Program-made: the position numbers and the translations under genes | Shown: positions 1-10,256 of the stretch, piece after piece | Layout of the letters: the number at the start of each line of letters is the position of its first letter | Position numbering within the stretch: position 1 is the stretch's first letter | Notes under the pieces: model-generated | Told to the model about the DNA's origin: nothing | What the model saw: the letters and a program-made list of their open reading frames with translations, nothing else | Databases searched by the model: none | From: Thiomicrorhabdus sp. zzn3 | GTDB lineage: Bacteria; Pseudomonadota; Gammaproteobacteria; Thiomicrospirales; Thiomicrospiraceae | Length of the DNA stretch: 64,000 nt | Reading direction: 5' to 3' | Assembly: GCF_029767755.1 (NCBI RefSeq) | Contig: NZ_JARUQS010000002.1 | Span: 186,808 to 250,807, forward strand

Positions 1-813
1 GATACTGTAATCCAATTGCTGGCTACCACTGATCAGCAGATATTCACTTTTGATATGTCCTAAATAATCATTAAGCGCCTTTACCTCAACCTTTTTCGGC
101 AAAACACGCGTCAAAATAAAGTGCATTACTTCTGAAATGCTGCGCGGTGCCAAAATCACTGCGTTTAAAGTGGATTCATCCTCTAAAACCTCGCCAACAA
201 CCCTTTTAGTAAAATCACTCCCGCTAGGACGGTAAACCACGGTAATACCCAATGCAGCCGTACTGACTGTCGTCTCTTTGGCGGTGGTCAGTTTATAAGG
301 TAACAGACAGGTCTTGCTCAAATTAGAGGTCATGACCATCAGATGCTTAAGCTTGCTCCAAAAGCCCGCATCCACCTGCGCAGCGGGTTTCATTGTCACC
401 GGATTGCCCAGCATCACCGATCCCAGGACCAAACGGTCATTACAGTACATCAAGTCAGCCAAAGTGGGGACTTCCGATGAGAAAATCGCCTCAATCGCTT
501 CTTCGATTTTTTTAGCAACAAAAAAACTTCTCATGCCACGAATCAGACCGGGATGAGGCAGCAAACCAACAGACCAGGCCTGCTTAGAAGCATAAGGCAG
601 TAAATCGTAAAGCGACTCATCGTCCAACCAGGTAATCACTCGGGAATCCGCTTCAAACGAGGGCCTATCATTACGATCATAGGCCTCAAAACGGCACGGC
701 CGATCTTGTAACAGCGGTTTGACTTCGTTTTCAAACTGTTCTGCCTTAGCCGCATCGTAAAGCACCATCCAATCGGCCATACCTGCTTCAACCCTTTTAT
801 TATTGTCTAGCAT
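1..813 (-). CDS. Partial protein of unknown function (3' end beyond window)
   Basis: An open minus-strand frame runs from about 813 to the left edge without a stop, so the C-terminus is missing. The start is either ATG at 813 (MLDNNKRVEAG...) or ATG at 780 (MADWMVLYDAAK...); neither has a clear Shine-Dalgarno sequence, although AAAAGGG lies 11 bases before the second. About 260-270 residues are visible. The order of a GLLPHPG loop followed by a segment ADLMYCNDRLVLGSVMLG faintly recalls the diacylglycerol kinase/YegS fold, but no catalytic motif is convincing. The frame is conserved-looking and free of stops, so I treat it as a real gene of unassigned function. Confidence 0.6.
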   Translation of the reverse strand, partial: MLDNNKRVEAGMADWMVLYDAAKAEQFENEVKPLLQDRPCRFEAYDRNDRPSFEADSRVITWLDDESLYDLLPYASKQAWSVGLLPHPGLIRGMRSFFVAKKIEEAIEAIFSSEVPTLADLMYCNDRLVLGSVMLGNPVTMKPAAQVDAGFWSKLKHLMVMTSNLSKTCLLPYKLTTAKETTVSTAALGITVVYRPSGSDFTKRVVGEVLEDESTLNAVILAPRSISEVMHFILTRVLPKKVEVKALNDYLGHIKSEYLLISGSQQLDYSI

Positions 814-846
814 CAGTAAGTTTACACATTTTTAATGGCCATAAAC

Positions 847-882
847 AAAAAACCCCCTGTCGTAACACAGAGGGTTTTTGCA
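847..882 (-). terminator. Rho-independent terminator
   Basis: A stem of about ten pairs with one mismatch (AACCCCCTGT against ACAGAGGGTT, loop CGTAA) is followed on the minus strand by a run of T. It lies about 20 bases after the stop of the outer-membrane protein gene at 905. Confidence 0.8.
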
Positions 883-904
883 ACAAACGAAAATGAATTC
901 GATA

Positions 905-1597
905 TTAGAAACGGTAAGTCACACCCGCTTGTAAAATCGGCAGGAAATTGTAGTCCCCTACATCATTTTCAATTTTATCTTCTTCAGCTTTAATATCCTC
1001 TTCCAATTCAGAAGAAACGTCATAGGTGGTGGTACCATCCGATACGGTACCAGTACCATTCAGGTTAACATCCGGAGCACCGGTAAAAATGGCGCCGATT
1101 TCCACCATCGCGCCCCATCCCTGAGCCGGAGAGTGTCCCCACCCCATGCTCAAGGTAGCGCCACTTTCCCAATCCAACTTACCCACTAAAGCCACGTCAC
1201 CGGTCACGTCATAAGTCGTATCACCAATTTCTACGGTTTGTCCAGTTGCGGAAGTTCCATTGGCGGTTAGCTTAAAGTTATTGACCGCATAACCGGCTGA
1301 CAAAAAGAAGGTACCGCCAAAAGGGTGGTAATCCAACGCCAAACGGTTAATCCCACCATCCGCTTCGACGTCATAGTCGATGTCGGTATCGCTGGTGGTT
1401 TCACTTAAATTCATGCCCGATGACAAAGCGCCGCGCACTTGCAGGACATCATTAATCGGATACGTTAATTCCAAGGTTGGACCAGAAAACAAGCCATAGT
1501 TGGCACTAACGCCGAGCCCTTCAACCGAATTGGCTTGCGCCGAATTCGCCATTGCCAACGAAGAAACAATCGCGGCCGTCATTGCGATTTTTTTCAC
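905..1597 (-). CDS. Outer-membrane beta-barrel protein
   Basis: A 230-residue protein with a Sec signal peptide (MKKIAMTAAIVSSLAMANSA, cleavage near AQA-N), alternating aromatic/polar strands and the C-terminal signature YRF ending in phenylalanine, which is typical of barrels inserted by the Bam machinery. The start codon is GTG at 1597, preceded by AAGGAGA. A loop near residues 195-215 is very acidic and probably lies outside the cell. No specific porin or adhesin family was recognised, so the substrate is unknown. It lies 44 bases downstream of hslR on the same strand but has its own strong ribosome site and a terminator. Confidence 0.75.
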   Translation of the reverse strand: MKKIAMTAAIVSSLAMANSAQANSVEGLGVSANYGLFSGPTLELTYPINDVLQVRGALSSGMNLSETTSDTDIDYDVEADGGINRLALDYHPFGGTFFLSAGYAVNNFKLTANGTSATGQTVEIGDTTYDVTGDVALVGKLDWESGATLSMGWGHSPAQGWGAMVEIGAIFTGAPDVNLNGTGTVSDGTTTYDVSSELEEDIKAEEDKIENDVGDYNFLPILQAGVTYRF

Positions 1598-1641
1598 AAC
1601 TCTTCTCCTTAATAAAAAATACTTATTAGAGTTGCGGAATG

Positions 1642-2025
1642 TTAATTATTGAACCCTAATTTGTCAATTTTGCGACGATCGCGTTTAGTCGGTCTTCCCG
1701 CCCCTTTTTCACGGTAACCCACCAACGCCATATCCGCACTCGGCTTGCGCTGATTAAGGACTTCACTGTCCATTTGATAAAGCGTTTGCGCCTGCTCGGC
1801 GGATCCCCGCCGGTCACTTAATTCCAAAACCGTCACCTCCACTTGGCGATGCGGTTGGGTAATTTTCAGCTTATCGCCGATGCTCAGCGTTTTGCTCGGT
1901 TTAGGGCGATGCCCGTTGAGTTCAATTTTGCCGCCTTTAATCGCATCCAACGCGACGCCACGGGTTTTAAAAAAGCGCGCCGCCCACAACCATTTATCGA
2001 CGCGTAATTTTTCTATGGCTTCCAT
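1642..2025 (-). CDS. hslR: Heat shock protein 15, S4-domain RNA-binding protein
   Basis: A 127-residue protein with an N-terminal S4 RNA-binding domain (RVDKWLWAARFFKTR, then GGKIELNG and the LSIGDKL turn) and a basic tail ending in GRPTKRDRRKIDKL. HslR (Hsp15) binds free 50S subunits carrying nascent chains after translation aborts and helps recycle them. The likely start is the ATG at 2025, preceded by AAGGCAG; a TTG six bases further upstream is less likely. It follows hemF by about a dozen bases on the same strand, suggesting cotranscription. Confidence 0.88.
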   Translation of the reverse strand: MEAIEKLRVDKWLWAARFFKTRGVALDAIKGGKIELNGHRPKPSKTLSIGDKLKITQPHRQVEVTVLELSDRRGSAEQAQTLYQMDSEVLNQRKPSADMALVGYREKGAGRPTKRDRRKIDKLGFNN

Positions 2026-2037
2026 AACCAAGCTGCC

Positions 2038-3003
<966 letters not shown>

Positions 3004-3178
3004 TTAAGTGCTTATTCTAACCCGAAAAGCCTAAAAAACGCCCAATTAAGCAACAGACCAATCTGAAATCACCTTAAATTAACCGTTATGAAAACCGAAC
3101 AGGCCTGATAAAAAACCACTCTATTAACAACTCTCTAAGGTAAAATTTTAATCATCTCCTAATTAAGGTGCCCTCGTC

Positions 3179-3952
3179 ATGCGTTGTCCTAAAGTAATTC
3201 CTTTATTGATGATCAGCGGTCTGTTCATCTATAGCGTTCCCGCTCAAAGCAGCTGGTGGGAACAAGGCTTAGAACTCATTACCGGCTCTAAAACCGACTC
3301 TGCTGACACCCACCAAGCCGAATCGACCACAACGCCTTCCCTTTCGAATACCGACCTTAATCAGGCCTTCAAAGAAGCCTTGAGTCTCGGCTCGGAAGAA
3401 GTGGTGAAAAAACTCAGCCTTAAAGACGCCTTTAATGCCGATCCTAACATTCACATTCCTTTGCCGGACAGCCTGCAAACGGTACACTCCTGGTTGAGCA
3501 AAGCCGGAATGGGCTCTTTGACCGAAGATCTTGAACTCAAACTCAACCGCGCTGCGGAAGCCGCCGCGCCCGAAGCCAAAACGCTGTTTCTCAATGCGAT
3601 TAACAACATGACATTTGAAGATGTCAGAACCATTTATAATGGCCCACAGGATTCGGCCACCCGCTATCTGCAGGAAAAAACCTCTGATGATCTCAAAGAA
3701 AAAATGCGTCCGATCATCCAGAATACGCTCAACCAAGTTGGCGCGGTACAAGCCTATGATCGAGTCATTGAAAACTACAAATCCTTGCCTTTTGTACCTG
3801 ACATCAAAGCCAATCTCACCGAACATGTCAGCCAAAAAGGCATGGACGGCCTGTTTTACTATCTGGCCGAAGAAGAGAAGAAAATTCGCCAAGACCCGCT
3901 AAAACAGACGACTGAACTGCTTAAAAAAGTCTTTGGTACGACAACAGAATAA
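3179..3952 (+). CDS. Exported DUF4197 protein
   Basis: A 257-residue protein with a signal peptide ending near VPAQSS and an alpha-helical body matching the DUF4197 family (ALSLGSEEVVKKLS, IPLPDSLQ, LELKLNRAAEAAAPEAK, TFEDVRTIYNG, AYDRVIENYKSLP). Family members are small periplasmic or surface proteins without a known activity. The ATG at 3179 has AAGGTG nine bases upstream. It is followed after 24 bases by an M48 lipoprotein peptidase on the same strand, so both may act in envelope quality control; that link is inference from position only. Confidence 0.82.
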   Translation: MRCPKVIPLLMISGLFIYSVPAQSSWWEQGLELITGSKTDSADTHQAESTTTPSLSNTDLNQAFKEALSLGSEEVVKKLSLKDAFNADPNIHIPLPDSLQTVHSWLSKAGMGSLTEDLELKLNRAAEAAAPEAKTLFLNAINNMTFEDVRTIYNGPQDSATRYLQEKTSDDLKEKMRPIIQNTLNQVGAVQAYDRVIENYKSLPFVPDIKANLTEHVSQKGMDGLFYYLAEEEKKIRQDPLKQTTELLKKVFGTTTE

Positions 3953-3976
3953 CTTAGCGAACTAAACCGATTGATT

Positions 3977-4795
3977 ATGAAAATGCTCAGAACCTTCCTA
4001 TCCGGTTTTGCTCTATTGCTCTTGAGTGCCTGTGCTACCACACAAACCACGCAACAAGGCGCAGTTGGCATTGAACGGCAGCAATTCATGCTGGTTTCAG
4101 AACAACAAATCAATCAAGGGGCGAATCAGGCCTATGATGCCATTTTGAAAGAGGCCCAGGAAAAAAAGACCCTGAACACCGATCCCAAATCCCTGCAACG
4201 CATTCGAATTATCGCCAATAGGTTAATTCCACAAACGGTGGTGTTTCGCAAGGATGCCCCGCGTTGGAACTGGCAGGTGAACTTGATTAAGTCCGATCAG
4301 CTCAATGCCTGGTGTATGCCAGGCGGAAAAATCGCGTTTTACACCGGCATCATCCATAAACTCAAACTCACCGATGATGAAATCGCCGCCATTATGGGAC
4401 ATGAAATGGCGCACGCATTGCGGGAACATGGGCGCGAACGCGCCTCGGAAGCGCAACTGACTCAAGTTGGGCTGAGCGCCTTGCAGATTTTTACCGGCAT
4501 CCAAGGCCCGGCACTGGATCTGACCGCCTTGGCAATCAATGTGACCCTGACGCTGCCTAACAGCCGCACCCACGAAACCGAAGCCGATCGCATGGGGGTA
4601 GAATTGGCGGCGCGTGCCGGTTATGACCCTTATGCCGCGGTTCGAGTGTGGGACAAAATGAGTAAGATGGGCAATGGCGGCACACCGGAAATTCTCAGCA
4701 CCCACCCGGCACATGATACGCGCATTAAGGATCTGAAAAAATACGCCCAACGCGTCGAACCCCTTTATAAAGCGGCTTTACGCACTAAACAATAA
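3977..4795 (+). CDS. M48-family metalloprotease lipoprotein
   Basis: A 272-residue lipoprotein with the lipobox LLSAC (Cys19) and the zinc-protease motif HEMAH near residue 140 with the downstream glutamate in ETEAD. This places it with the periplasmic M48 (Oma1/LoiP/BepA-like) peptidases that degrade damaged envelope proteins. The C-terminus has the family's STHPAHDTRI motif. The true start is probably ATG 3977; a TTG six bases upstream is also in frame. No TPR repeats follow, so it is closer to LoiP/YcaL than to BepA. Confidence 0.88.
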   Translation: MKMLRTFLSGFALLLLSACATTQTTQQGAVGIERQQFMLVSEQQINQGANQAYDAILKEAQEKKTLNTDPKSLQRIRIIANRLIPQTVVFRKDAPRWNWQVNLIKSDQLNAWCMPGGKIAFYTGIIHKLKLTDDEIAAIMGHEMAHALREHGRERASEAQLTQVGLSALQIFTGIQGPALDLTALAINVTLTLPNSRTHETEADRMGVELAARAGYDPYAAVRVWDKMSKMGNGGTPEILSTHPAHDTRIKDLKKYAQRVEPLYKAALRTKQ

Positions 4796-4825
4796 ATAAA
4801 TTTGGAAAGACAAAGCGGAATAATA

Positions 4826-5371
4826 CTAGCGCAATTGACGTTCGCTGACTGCATCCCAAATTTGCGTCGGTTTATCCAATTGACCGAGTTCGCCATCAAC
4901 ACAAAACACTTTATCCGCAAACACCTTCTGGATTTCTGCACACGATTTGGCAGGGGGCTGCCCGCTGCGATTGGCACTGGTGGAGACAATCGGCCCGCCA
5001 TAAGCACGACATAGCGCTTGGACAGTTGGATGGGCGGAAACGCGAATCGCAACCGTATCGCGGCCACCGGTAATCCACTCCGGCATGGCATGTTTCAGTG
5101 GCAGTACCCAGGTATAAGGCCCAGGCCAAGTGTTAAGCACCTTCTCTTCCCACGGCGTGCCTTTAAGCTGCACATAAAATTCAATCTGCTCGACAGTCGC
5201 CGCCACTAAAATCACCCCCTTTTCCAGCGGGCGCTGTTTCACGTGAAACACTTTATAAACAGCCGTTTCATTAAACGGATCACACCCCAAACCATACACC
5301 GCTTCAGTGGGATAAGCGATGACCTCACCGGCTTGTAAAAGTTCCACCGCTTGCTGGAGTGCATCTTTCAT
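4826..5371 (-). CDS. tsaC: L-threonylcarbamoyladenylate synthase
   Basis: A member of the Sua5/YrdC/YciO family that makes threonylcarbamoyl-AMP from threonine, bicarbonate and ATP for the t6A37 modification of ANN-decoding tRNAs. Visible motifs are GEVIAYPTEAVYGLGCDP, the K/R-rich KQRPLEKG loop, WPGPYTWVLP, VAIRVSAHP and STSANRSGQPP. At 181 residues from the ATG at 5371 it is the short TsaC form rather than the longer Sua5. The frame is open up to 5434, but that would overlap thrB. A perfect parS-like site (5235-5250) lies in the coding sequence and a CAGGCCTG octamer sits where the ribosome site should be. Confidence 0.93.
   Translation of the reverse strand: MKDALQQAVELLQAGEVIAYPTEAVYGLGCDPFNETAVYKVFHVKQRPLEKGVILVAATVEQIEFYVQLKGTPWEEKVLNTWPGPYTWVLPLKHAMPEWITGGRDTVAIRVSAHPTVQALCRAYGGPIVSTSANRSGQPPAKSCAEIQKVFADKVFCVDGELGQLDKPTQIWDAVSERQLR
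5235..5250. promoter_or_regulatory. parS (ParB-binding) site 1
   Basis: TGTTTCACGTGAAACA is a perfect 16-base palindrome matching the parS consensus TGTTNCACGTGNAACA at every position. It lies inside tsaC. Known parS sites cluster close to the chromosome origin and nucleate ParB spreading. Confidence 0.85.
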
Positions 5372-5390
5372 TTTCAGCAGGCCTGCTTGC

Positions 5391-6344
5391 TTAATCCGCT
5401 TGACGGTGAATAGAGAGGATGCGCTTAAAGACATCAGGGTCTTTAATTTGCGTCATTTCGCCTTCACGAGGCAGATGCTTGTCTTTAAGACGGGAGAGGA
5501 AGAAACGTAATGCCGCCAATCGCAATGCCGCCGGCCAAACTTGCTGTTCAGCATCACTCAAAGGGCGCTGCTGCTGATAAGCCGACACCATCGCGTCAAT
5601 TCGAGCTCCATCAAACTCAATCTCTTGCGGGTTGTCGCTGTGAATGCGACACCAGTCGTTGACCATCACGGCCAGGTCGTAAAGCAAGACCGAATTACAG
5701 GCGTAATACAAATCGATGATTCCCGATAACTTATCGCCGTCAAACAGAGCATTGTCGCAGAACAAATCCGCATGAATCACCCCTTGCGGCAACGCCGACC
5801 AGTCAATTTGAGACTGGTATTCCAGTTCCTGTTCAATCAAAGCACATTCATCTGCGTCCAGATGCCCTTTAATTAAGTTGTACGTAGCCTGCATCCAGTC
5901 CAAGCCGCGGTCATTGTCGCGATGAGATTCAAAATCTGCACCAGCCTGATGAAAGCGCGCTAACTGCTGCCCCATCACGCCACATTGCGTGACCGAAGGG
6001 TTCTCTACTCCACTGCCACTGAGGCACTCAACCAGCGCGGCCGGCTTTCCGCACAACTCTTTCAAATAACCGTTAGAAATAGTCGCTACCGGATGCGCCG
6101 TCGGAATCTGGTGTTCGGCCATAAACGCCATAATATCGAGAAAATACGGCAGCTCTTCAAAGGTGTGGTGCTCGAAAATCGTCAGAACAAATCGCTGGGG
6201 TTGACCGTTTAAAGAGGTGTTTACAAAATAATTGGTGTTTTCAATGCCGGCACTGATTCCTTCAAACGATTCCAGCGTGCCCACCTGATAATCTTGTAAA
6301 AATGCCACTAACTGCGGTTCTTCAACGACGGTATAAACAGACAT
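5391..6344 (-). CDS. thrB: Homoserine kinase (ThrB, APH-fold type)
   Basis: A 317-residue kinase that phosphorylates homoserine to O-phosphohomoserine in threonine synthesis. It belongs to the aminoglycoside-phosphotransferase fold type found in Pseudomonas and alphaproteobacteria: VIHADLFCDN carries the catalytic Asp and Asn, and IIDLYYA is the metal-binding segment. ATG 6344 (MSVYTVVEEP) is preferred over an in-frame TTG at 6371 because it has AGAG upstream and matches the usual family N-terminus. tsaC follows after 19 bases. thrB next to polA is also the arrangement in Pseudomonas. Confidence 0.93.
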   Translation of the reverse strand: MSVYTVVEEPQLVAFLQDYQVGTLESFEGISAGIENTNYFVNTSLNGQPQRFVLTIFEHHTFEELPYFLDIMAFMAEHQIPTAHPVATISNGYLKELCGKPAALVECLSGSGVENPSVTQCGVMGQQLARFHQAGADFESHRDNDRGLDWMQATYNLIKGHLDADECALIEQELEYQSQIDWSALPQGVIHADLFCDNALFDGDKLSGIIDLYYACNSVLLYDLAVMVNDWCRIHSDNPQEIEFDGARIDAMVSAYQQQRPLSDAEQQVWPAALRLAALRFFLSRLKDKHLPREGEMTQIKDPDVFKRILSIHRQAD

Positions 6345-6570
6345 AAAATCAGTCTCTATTAAGAGAGTCAAAAATCCGACCTTGGCGGATAAATTAGGCA
6401 GATAGACGCCAGACTCTCGATCTGGGTTAAGATACGTTAAAATAATTGCACGAATTTTACCATGAGAGCTTTGTACGAGTCAGGAACCAAATAAAAAAGA
6501 GATAAATTTATCCACTTATTTTCGTTTTATCTCACATGGTTCCGGTACAACCCAACCAACAGGCAGTCCA

Positions 6571-9408
6571 ATGACCCAATCGACCCCACCGCTAAACGTG
6601 AACCCAGACAGCCCTTTTATCCTCGTTGACGGCTCCTCCTATCTGTTCCGTGCATTCCATGCCATGCCACCCTTAACCAATTCCAAAGGGCAAGCAACCG
6701 GTGCGATTTTTGGCGTGGTCAATATGCTTGGCAAACTGATCGAACAGTATCAGCCGGAAAAAATGGCGGTAATTTTCGACGCCAAGGGCAAAACCTTCCG
6801 TCATGAGATGTATAAAGAATACAAAGCGCACCGCCCGCCGATGCCGGAAGAACTCAGCAGCCAGATTGAACCGCTGCACGAGATCGTCAAGGCGCTCGGC
6901 CTGCCTCTGTTTGTGATTGAAGGCGTCGAAGCGGATGACGTCATCGGCACTCTCGCGCGTCAAGCCACCGAAACTCAGCACGATACCCTGATCTCCACCG
7001 GAGATAAGGACATGGCGCAACTGGTCAACGAGCATGTTACTTTGATCAACACCATGAACGACAGCCTGTCGACTCCTGAAAGCGTTAAAGAAAAATTCGG
7101 TGTACGTCCCGACCAGATCATCGATTATCTGGCCCTGGTGGGCGACAGCGCCGACAACATTCCCGGCATTCCCAAATGCGGTCCCAAAACGGCGGTTAAA
7201 TGGCTGGTTGCCCACGACAATATCGACCGCTTAATTGAAAACGCGGACAGCATCGGCGGCAAAATCGGCGAAAATCTGCGCAACCATCTGGATCAGCTTA
7301 AACTGTCACGCGAGTTGACCACCATTAAAACCGATTGCGATCTGCCGGTTCATCTCAGCGACATCAATCGCCAACCGGCGGATCTGCAAAAACTGCAAGA
7401 CCTGTTCCAGGAATATGAGTTCCGCACCTGGCTTAATCAGGTGATGGCGGGAGAAGCCCCGTTTTCCAAATCCAATGGCGCCAAAGCGCACAGCCAAACC
7501 CTGACCAAGAAAAGCGCCGCTGCCAAAACCGGTTCTCAAACTGAACAGGCCTCCCCAACCTTGCGCTCCAAAGCGGCGCTTGATGCCAGCGAACCTTATG
7601 AAACCGTCTTCACACAAGCACAGTTCGATGCTTGGCTGGAGCGTCTAAAAAACGCAGAACTGTTTGCGATTGATACCGAAACCACCTCGTTAAATACCCA
7701 ACAGGCCCAGGTAGTGGGCGTGTGTCTTGCGGTGAAAGATGGAACGACACGACACGCCTGTTACATTCCGCTGGCACATGATTATGAGGGCGCACCGCAA
7801 CAGTTGGATCGGGACACGGTGCTCAACACCCTCAAACCACTGCTGGAAGACGCAAGTGTCGCCAAATGCGGTCAAAACCTCAAATACGACTGGCATGTGC
7901 TGCAAAACCACAGCATCAATATGCAAGGGATGCGTTTTGACACTATGCTTGAATCCTATACGTTAAACAGTGTCGCCACCCGCCACAATATGGATGATCT
8001 GGCGCTCAAATACCTCAATCACCGTACCATCCATTTTGAAGAGATTGCCGGCAAAGGCAAAAAACAGCTGACTTTTAATCAAATCGATATCGACACCGCC
8101 GCCCCTTATGCCGCGGAAGACGCCGACATTACCCTGCAGCTGCATGAAACCCTCTGGCCGCAGTTGCAGGCCGAACCGACTCTGGAAAAGGTATTTACTG
8201 ATATTGAGATGCCGCTGATGCCGGTTCTGGCACGCATGGAACGCAATGGGGTGTTGCTGGATACCGGGATGCTCGCTCAACAGAGCGAAGAGATCAGTGA
8301 AAAATTGAGTTCCCTGGAACAAAAAGCGCATCTGATTGCGGGTGAAGTGTTCAACCTTAATTCGTCCAAGCAGCTTCAAGTGATTCTGTTTGAAAATCTG
8401 GAGCTGCCGATTATCAAAAAAACCCCGAAAGGTCAGCCTTCTACCGCGGAACCGGTGCTGGTGGAATTGGCCGAACAGGGTCATGAGTTGCCGACTCTGA
8501 TTCTGGAATACCGCAGTCTGGCCAAACTCAAATCGACCTATACCGACTCGCTGCCCAAGCAGATTGACCCGGATAGCGGCCGCGTGCATACCTCTTACCA
8601 GCAGGCGGTGGCCTCTACCGGACGTTTGTCCTCTACCGAACCGAACCTGCAGAACATCCCGGTGCGCACGCCGGAAGGCCGGCGTATCCGTCAGGCATTT
8701 ATCGCCCGTCCCGGCTATAAATTAATTGCGGCCGACTACTCGCAGATCGAATTGCGTATCATGGCGCACCTTTCCGGCGACGCCGGCTTACTGGATGCGT
8801 TTGCCCACGGCAAGGACATTCACAAAGCCACCGCAGCGGAAATCTTCGGCGTCCCTCTGGATGCCGTCACCTCTGAACAGCGCCGCAGCGCCAAAGCGGT
8901 CAATTTCGGCCTGATTTATGGCATGTCCGCGTTTGGGCTAGCCAAACAGCTCAATGTCTCTCGAGGTCTGGCTCAAGAGTATATTGACCTCTACTTTGCC
9001 CGCTACCCGGGGGTACGGACCTATATGGAAACCACCAAAGAGAACGCTAAAGCCAACGGTTATGTGGAAACCCTGAAAGGCCGCCGCCTTTATCTGCCGG
9101 ACATTCATGCACGCAACGGCCAGCTGCGTCAGTATGCGGAACGCACCGCGATTAACGCACCGATGCAAGGCACCGCCGCCGACATCATAAAAACCGCCAT
9201 GATCCGCATTGATACCTGGTTAAAAGACGCTCCTCTGGATCTGAAAATGCTGATGCAGGTACACGATGAACTGGTGTTTGAAGTCGCCGAAAACGACTTG
9301 GAAAACGCCAAAGCGGAGATTAAACGCCTGATGGAATCGGCGATGGAACTCAAGGTACCGTTAATCGTCGATGTCGGTGAAGGCCAGAACTGGGATGAAG
9401 CCCATTAA
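6571..9408 (+). CDS. polA: DNA polymerase I
   Basis: A 945-residue full-length polymerase for Okazaki fragment processing and repair. The N-terminal 5'-3' exonuclease domain (about 1-290) has VDGSSYLFRAFHA and the STGDKDMAQL segment. The 3'-5' proofreading domain (about 340-520) keeps the catalytic DTET motif, so editing should be active. The polymerase domain has motif A (ADYSQIELRIMAHLSGD), motif B (RRSAKAVNFGLIYG) and motif C (QVHDELVFEV). The linker near residues 300-340 is Ala/Ser/Lys-rich and variable. A monocistronic-looking gene with only a weak CAGGCAG ribosome site. Confidence 0.98.
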   Translation: MTQSTPPLNVNPDSPFILVDGSSYLFRAFHAMPPLTNSKGQATGAIFGVVNMLGKLIEQYQPEKMAVIFDAKGKTFRHEMYKEYKAHRPPMPEELSSQIEPLHEIVKALGLPLFVIEGVEADDVIGTLARQATETQHDTLISTGDKDMAQLVNEHVTLINTMNDSLSTPESVKEKFGVRPDQIIDYLALVGDSADNIPGIPKCGPKTAVKWLVAHDNIDRLIENADSIGGKIGENLRNHLDQLKLSRELTTIKTDCDLPVHLSDINRQPADLQKLQDLFQEYEFRTWLNQVMAGEAPFSKSNGAKAHSQTLTKKSAAAKTGSQTEQASPTLRSKAALDASEPYETVFTQAQFDAWLERLKNAELFAIDTETTSLNTQQAQVVGVCLAVKDGTTRHACYIPLAHDYEGAPQQLDRDTVLNTLKPLLEDASVAKCGQNLKYDWHVLQNHSINMQGMRFDTMLESYTLNSVATRHNMDDLALKYLNHRTIHFEEIAGKGKKQLTFNQIDIDTAAPYAAEDADITLQLHETLWPQLQAEPTLEKVFTDIEMPLMPVLARMERNGVLLDTGMLAQQSEEISEKLSSLEQKAHLIAGEVFNLNSSKQLQVILFENLELPIIKKTPKGQPSTAEPVLVELAEQGHELPTLILEYRSLAKLKSTYTDSLPKQIDPDSGRVHTSYQQAVASTGRLSSTEPNLQNIPVRTPEGRRIRQAFIARPGYKLIAADYSQIELRIMAHLSGDAGLLDAFAHGKDIHKATAAEIFGVPLDAVTSEQRRSAKAVNFGLIYGMSAFGLAKQLNVSRGLAQEYIDLYFARYPGVRTYMETTKENAKANGYVETLKGRRLYLPDIHARNGQLRQYAERTAINAPMQGTAADIIKTAMIRIDTWLKDAPLDLKMLMQVHDELVFEVAENDLENAKAEIKRLMESAMELKVPLIVDVGEGQNWDEAH

Positions 9409-9447
9409 TCCCTCATTTTTTAAAATTAAACACTTTACGGAATTACC

Positions 9448-10212
9448 ATGACATTTTTGACTATTTGGCCTTCAACTCAAACGTCAGCCAACAAACTGGC
9501 GATGACGTTTGCCGCCCTCTGTTTTGCTGCGCAAACCGCGCAAGCCGGCAATGATATTGAGACGCTTAATTTTGATTCTCGTGCCGATTTTAAACACTTT
9601 GCCGATAGTATCGCCAATGTCTTCGGCTATAAACCCCTGCAACCAGCGGAATCCTTGGGGTTAAGCGGTTTTGATGTCGGTGCTTCACTGAATTTTGCCG
9701 AAACCAACTACAAATTGTCCAATCAGAGTGAACGCGATCGCGATATGCTGCCGATGATCGGCGTCCATGCACAAAAAGGTCTGCCTGGCGGCTGGGACGT
9801 GGGCTTGCACTATCAGATGTTATCGGACAGCCAGGCATCAAGCTGGACCGGTGAAGTGCGCTATGCGCTGGTTGAGGGTGGCACCGCTAATCCAGCGGTC
9901 TCTTTAAGCGGCCATTTCACCCAGGCATCGGGGATCGAAGCACTGAGCTATACCGCCTATGGCATCGATTTAGCGGTTTCCAAAGGGTTTGCCAACCTGA
10001 CCCCTTACGCCGGCATCGGCTGGACACTGGCCAAAGTGGATCCCAAAGTCGACAACCTTCAGCCTGCTGTCTCGTTAAAAACCGAAGAACGCGATCTGGT
10101 GCGCTTTGCTGCGGGGATGAATATCAACCTACTGGTGATGGATGTCCTGGTCGGCTATAACCAAATCGGTGAACTGGGTACCTATTCGATTAAAGCCGGC
10201 TACCGTTTTTAA
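9448..10212 (+). CDS. Outer-membrane beta-barrel protein
   Basis: A 254-residue protein with an extended signal peptide (cleavage near TAQA-G, residue 33) and a body of amphipathic beta strands ending in AGYRF. The terminal Phe and the YAGIGW and RFAAGMNINLL strands are typical of small outer-membrane barrels. No family was recognised. It is transcribed away from polA and followed 18 bases later by a strong hairpin built around the CAGGCCTG octamer. Confidence 0.72.
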   Translation: MTFLTIWPSTQTSANKLAMTFAALCFAAQTAQAGNDIETLNFDSRADFKHFADSIANVFGYKPLQPAESLGLSGFDVGASLNFAETNYKLSNQSERDRDMLPMIGVHAQKGLPGGWDVGLHYQMLSDSQASSWTGEVRYALVEGGTANPAVSLSGHFTQASGIEALSYTAYGIDLAVSKGFANLTPYAGIGWTLAKVDPKVDNLQPAVSLKTEERDLVRFAAGMNINLLVMDVLVGYNQIGELGTYSIKAGYRF

Positions 10213-10228
10213 TCGAAACGTCGTTAAC

Positions 10229-10256
10229 AAACCGACCAGGCCTGGTCGGTTTTCTA
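10229..10256 (+). terminator. Terminator hairpin containing the CAGGCCTG octamer
   Basis: ACCGACCAGGCCTGGTCGGT (10231-10250) is a perfect palindrome extended to 24 bases by flanking AA and TT, and runs into TTTTC. The octamer forms its tip. It terminates the barrel gene ending at 10212. Confidence 0.8.
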
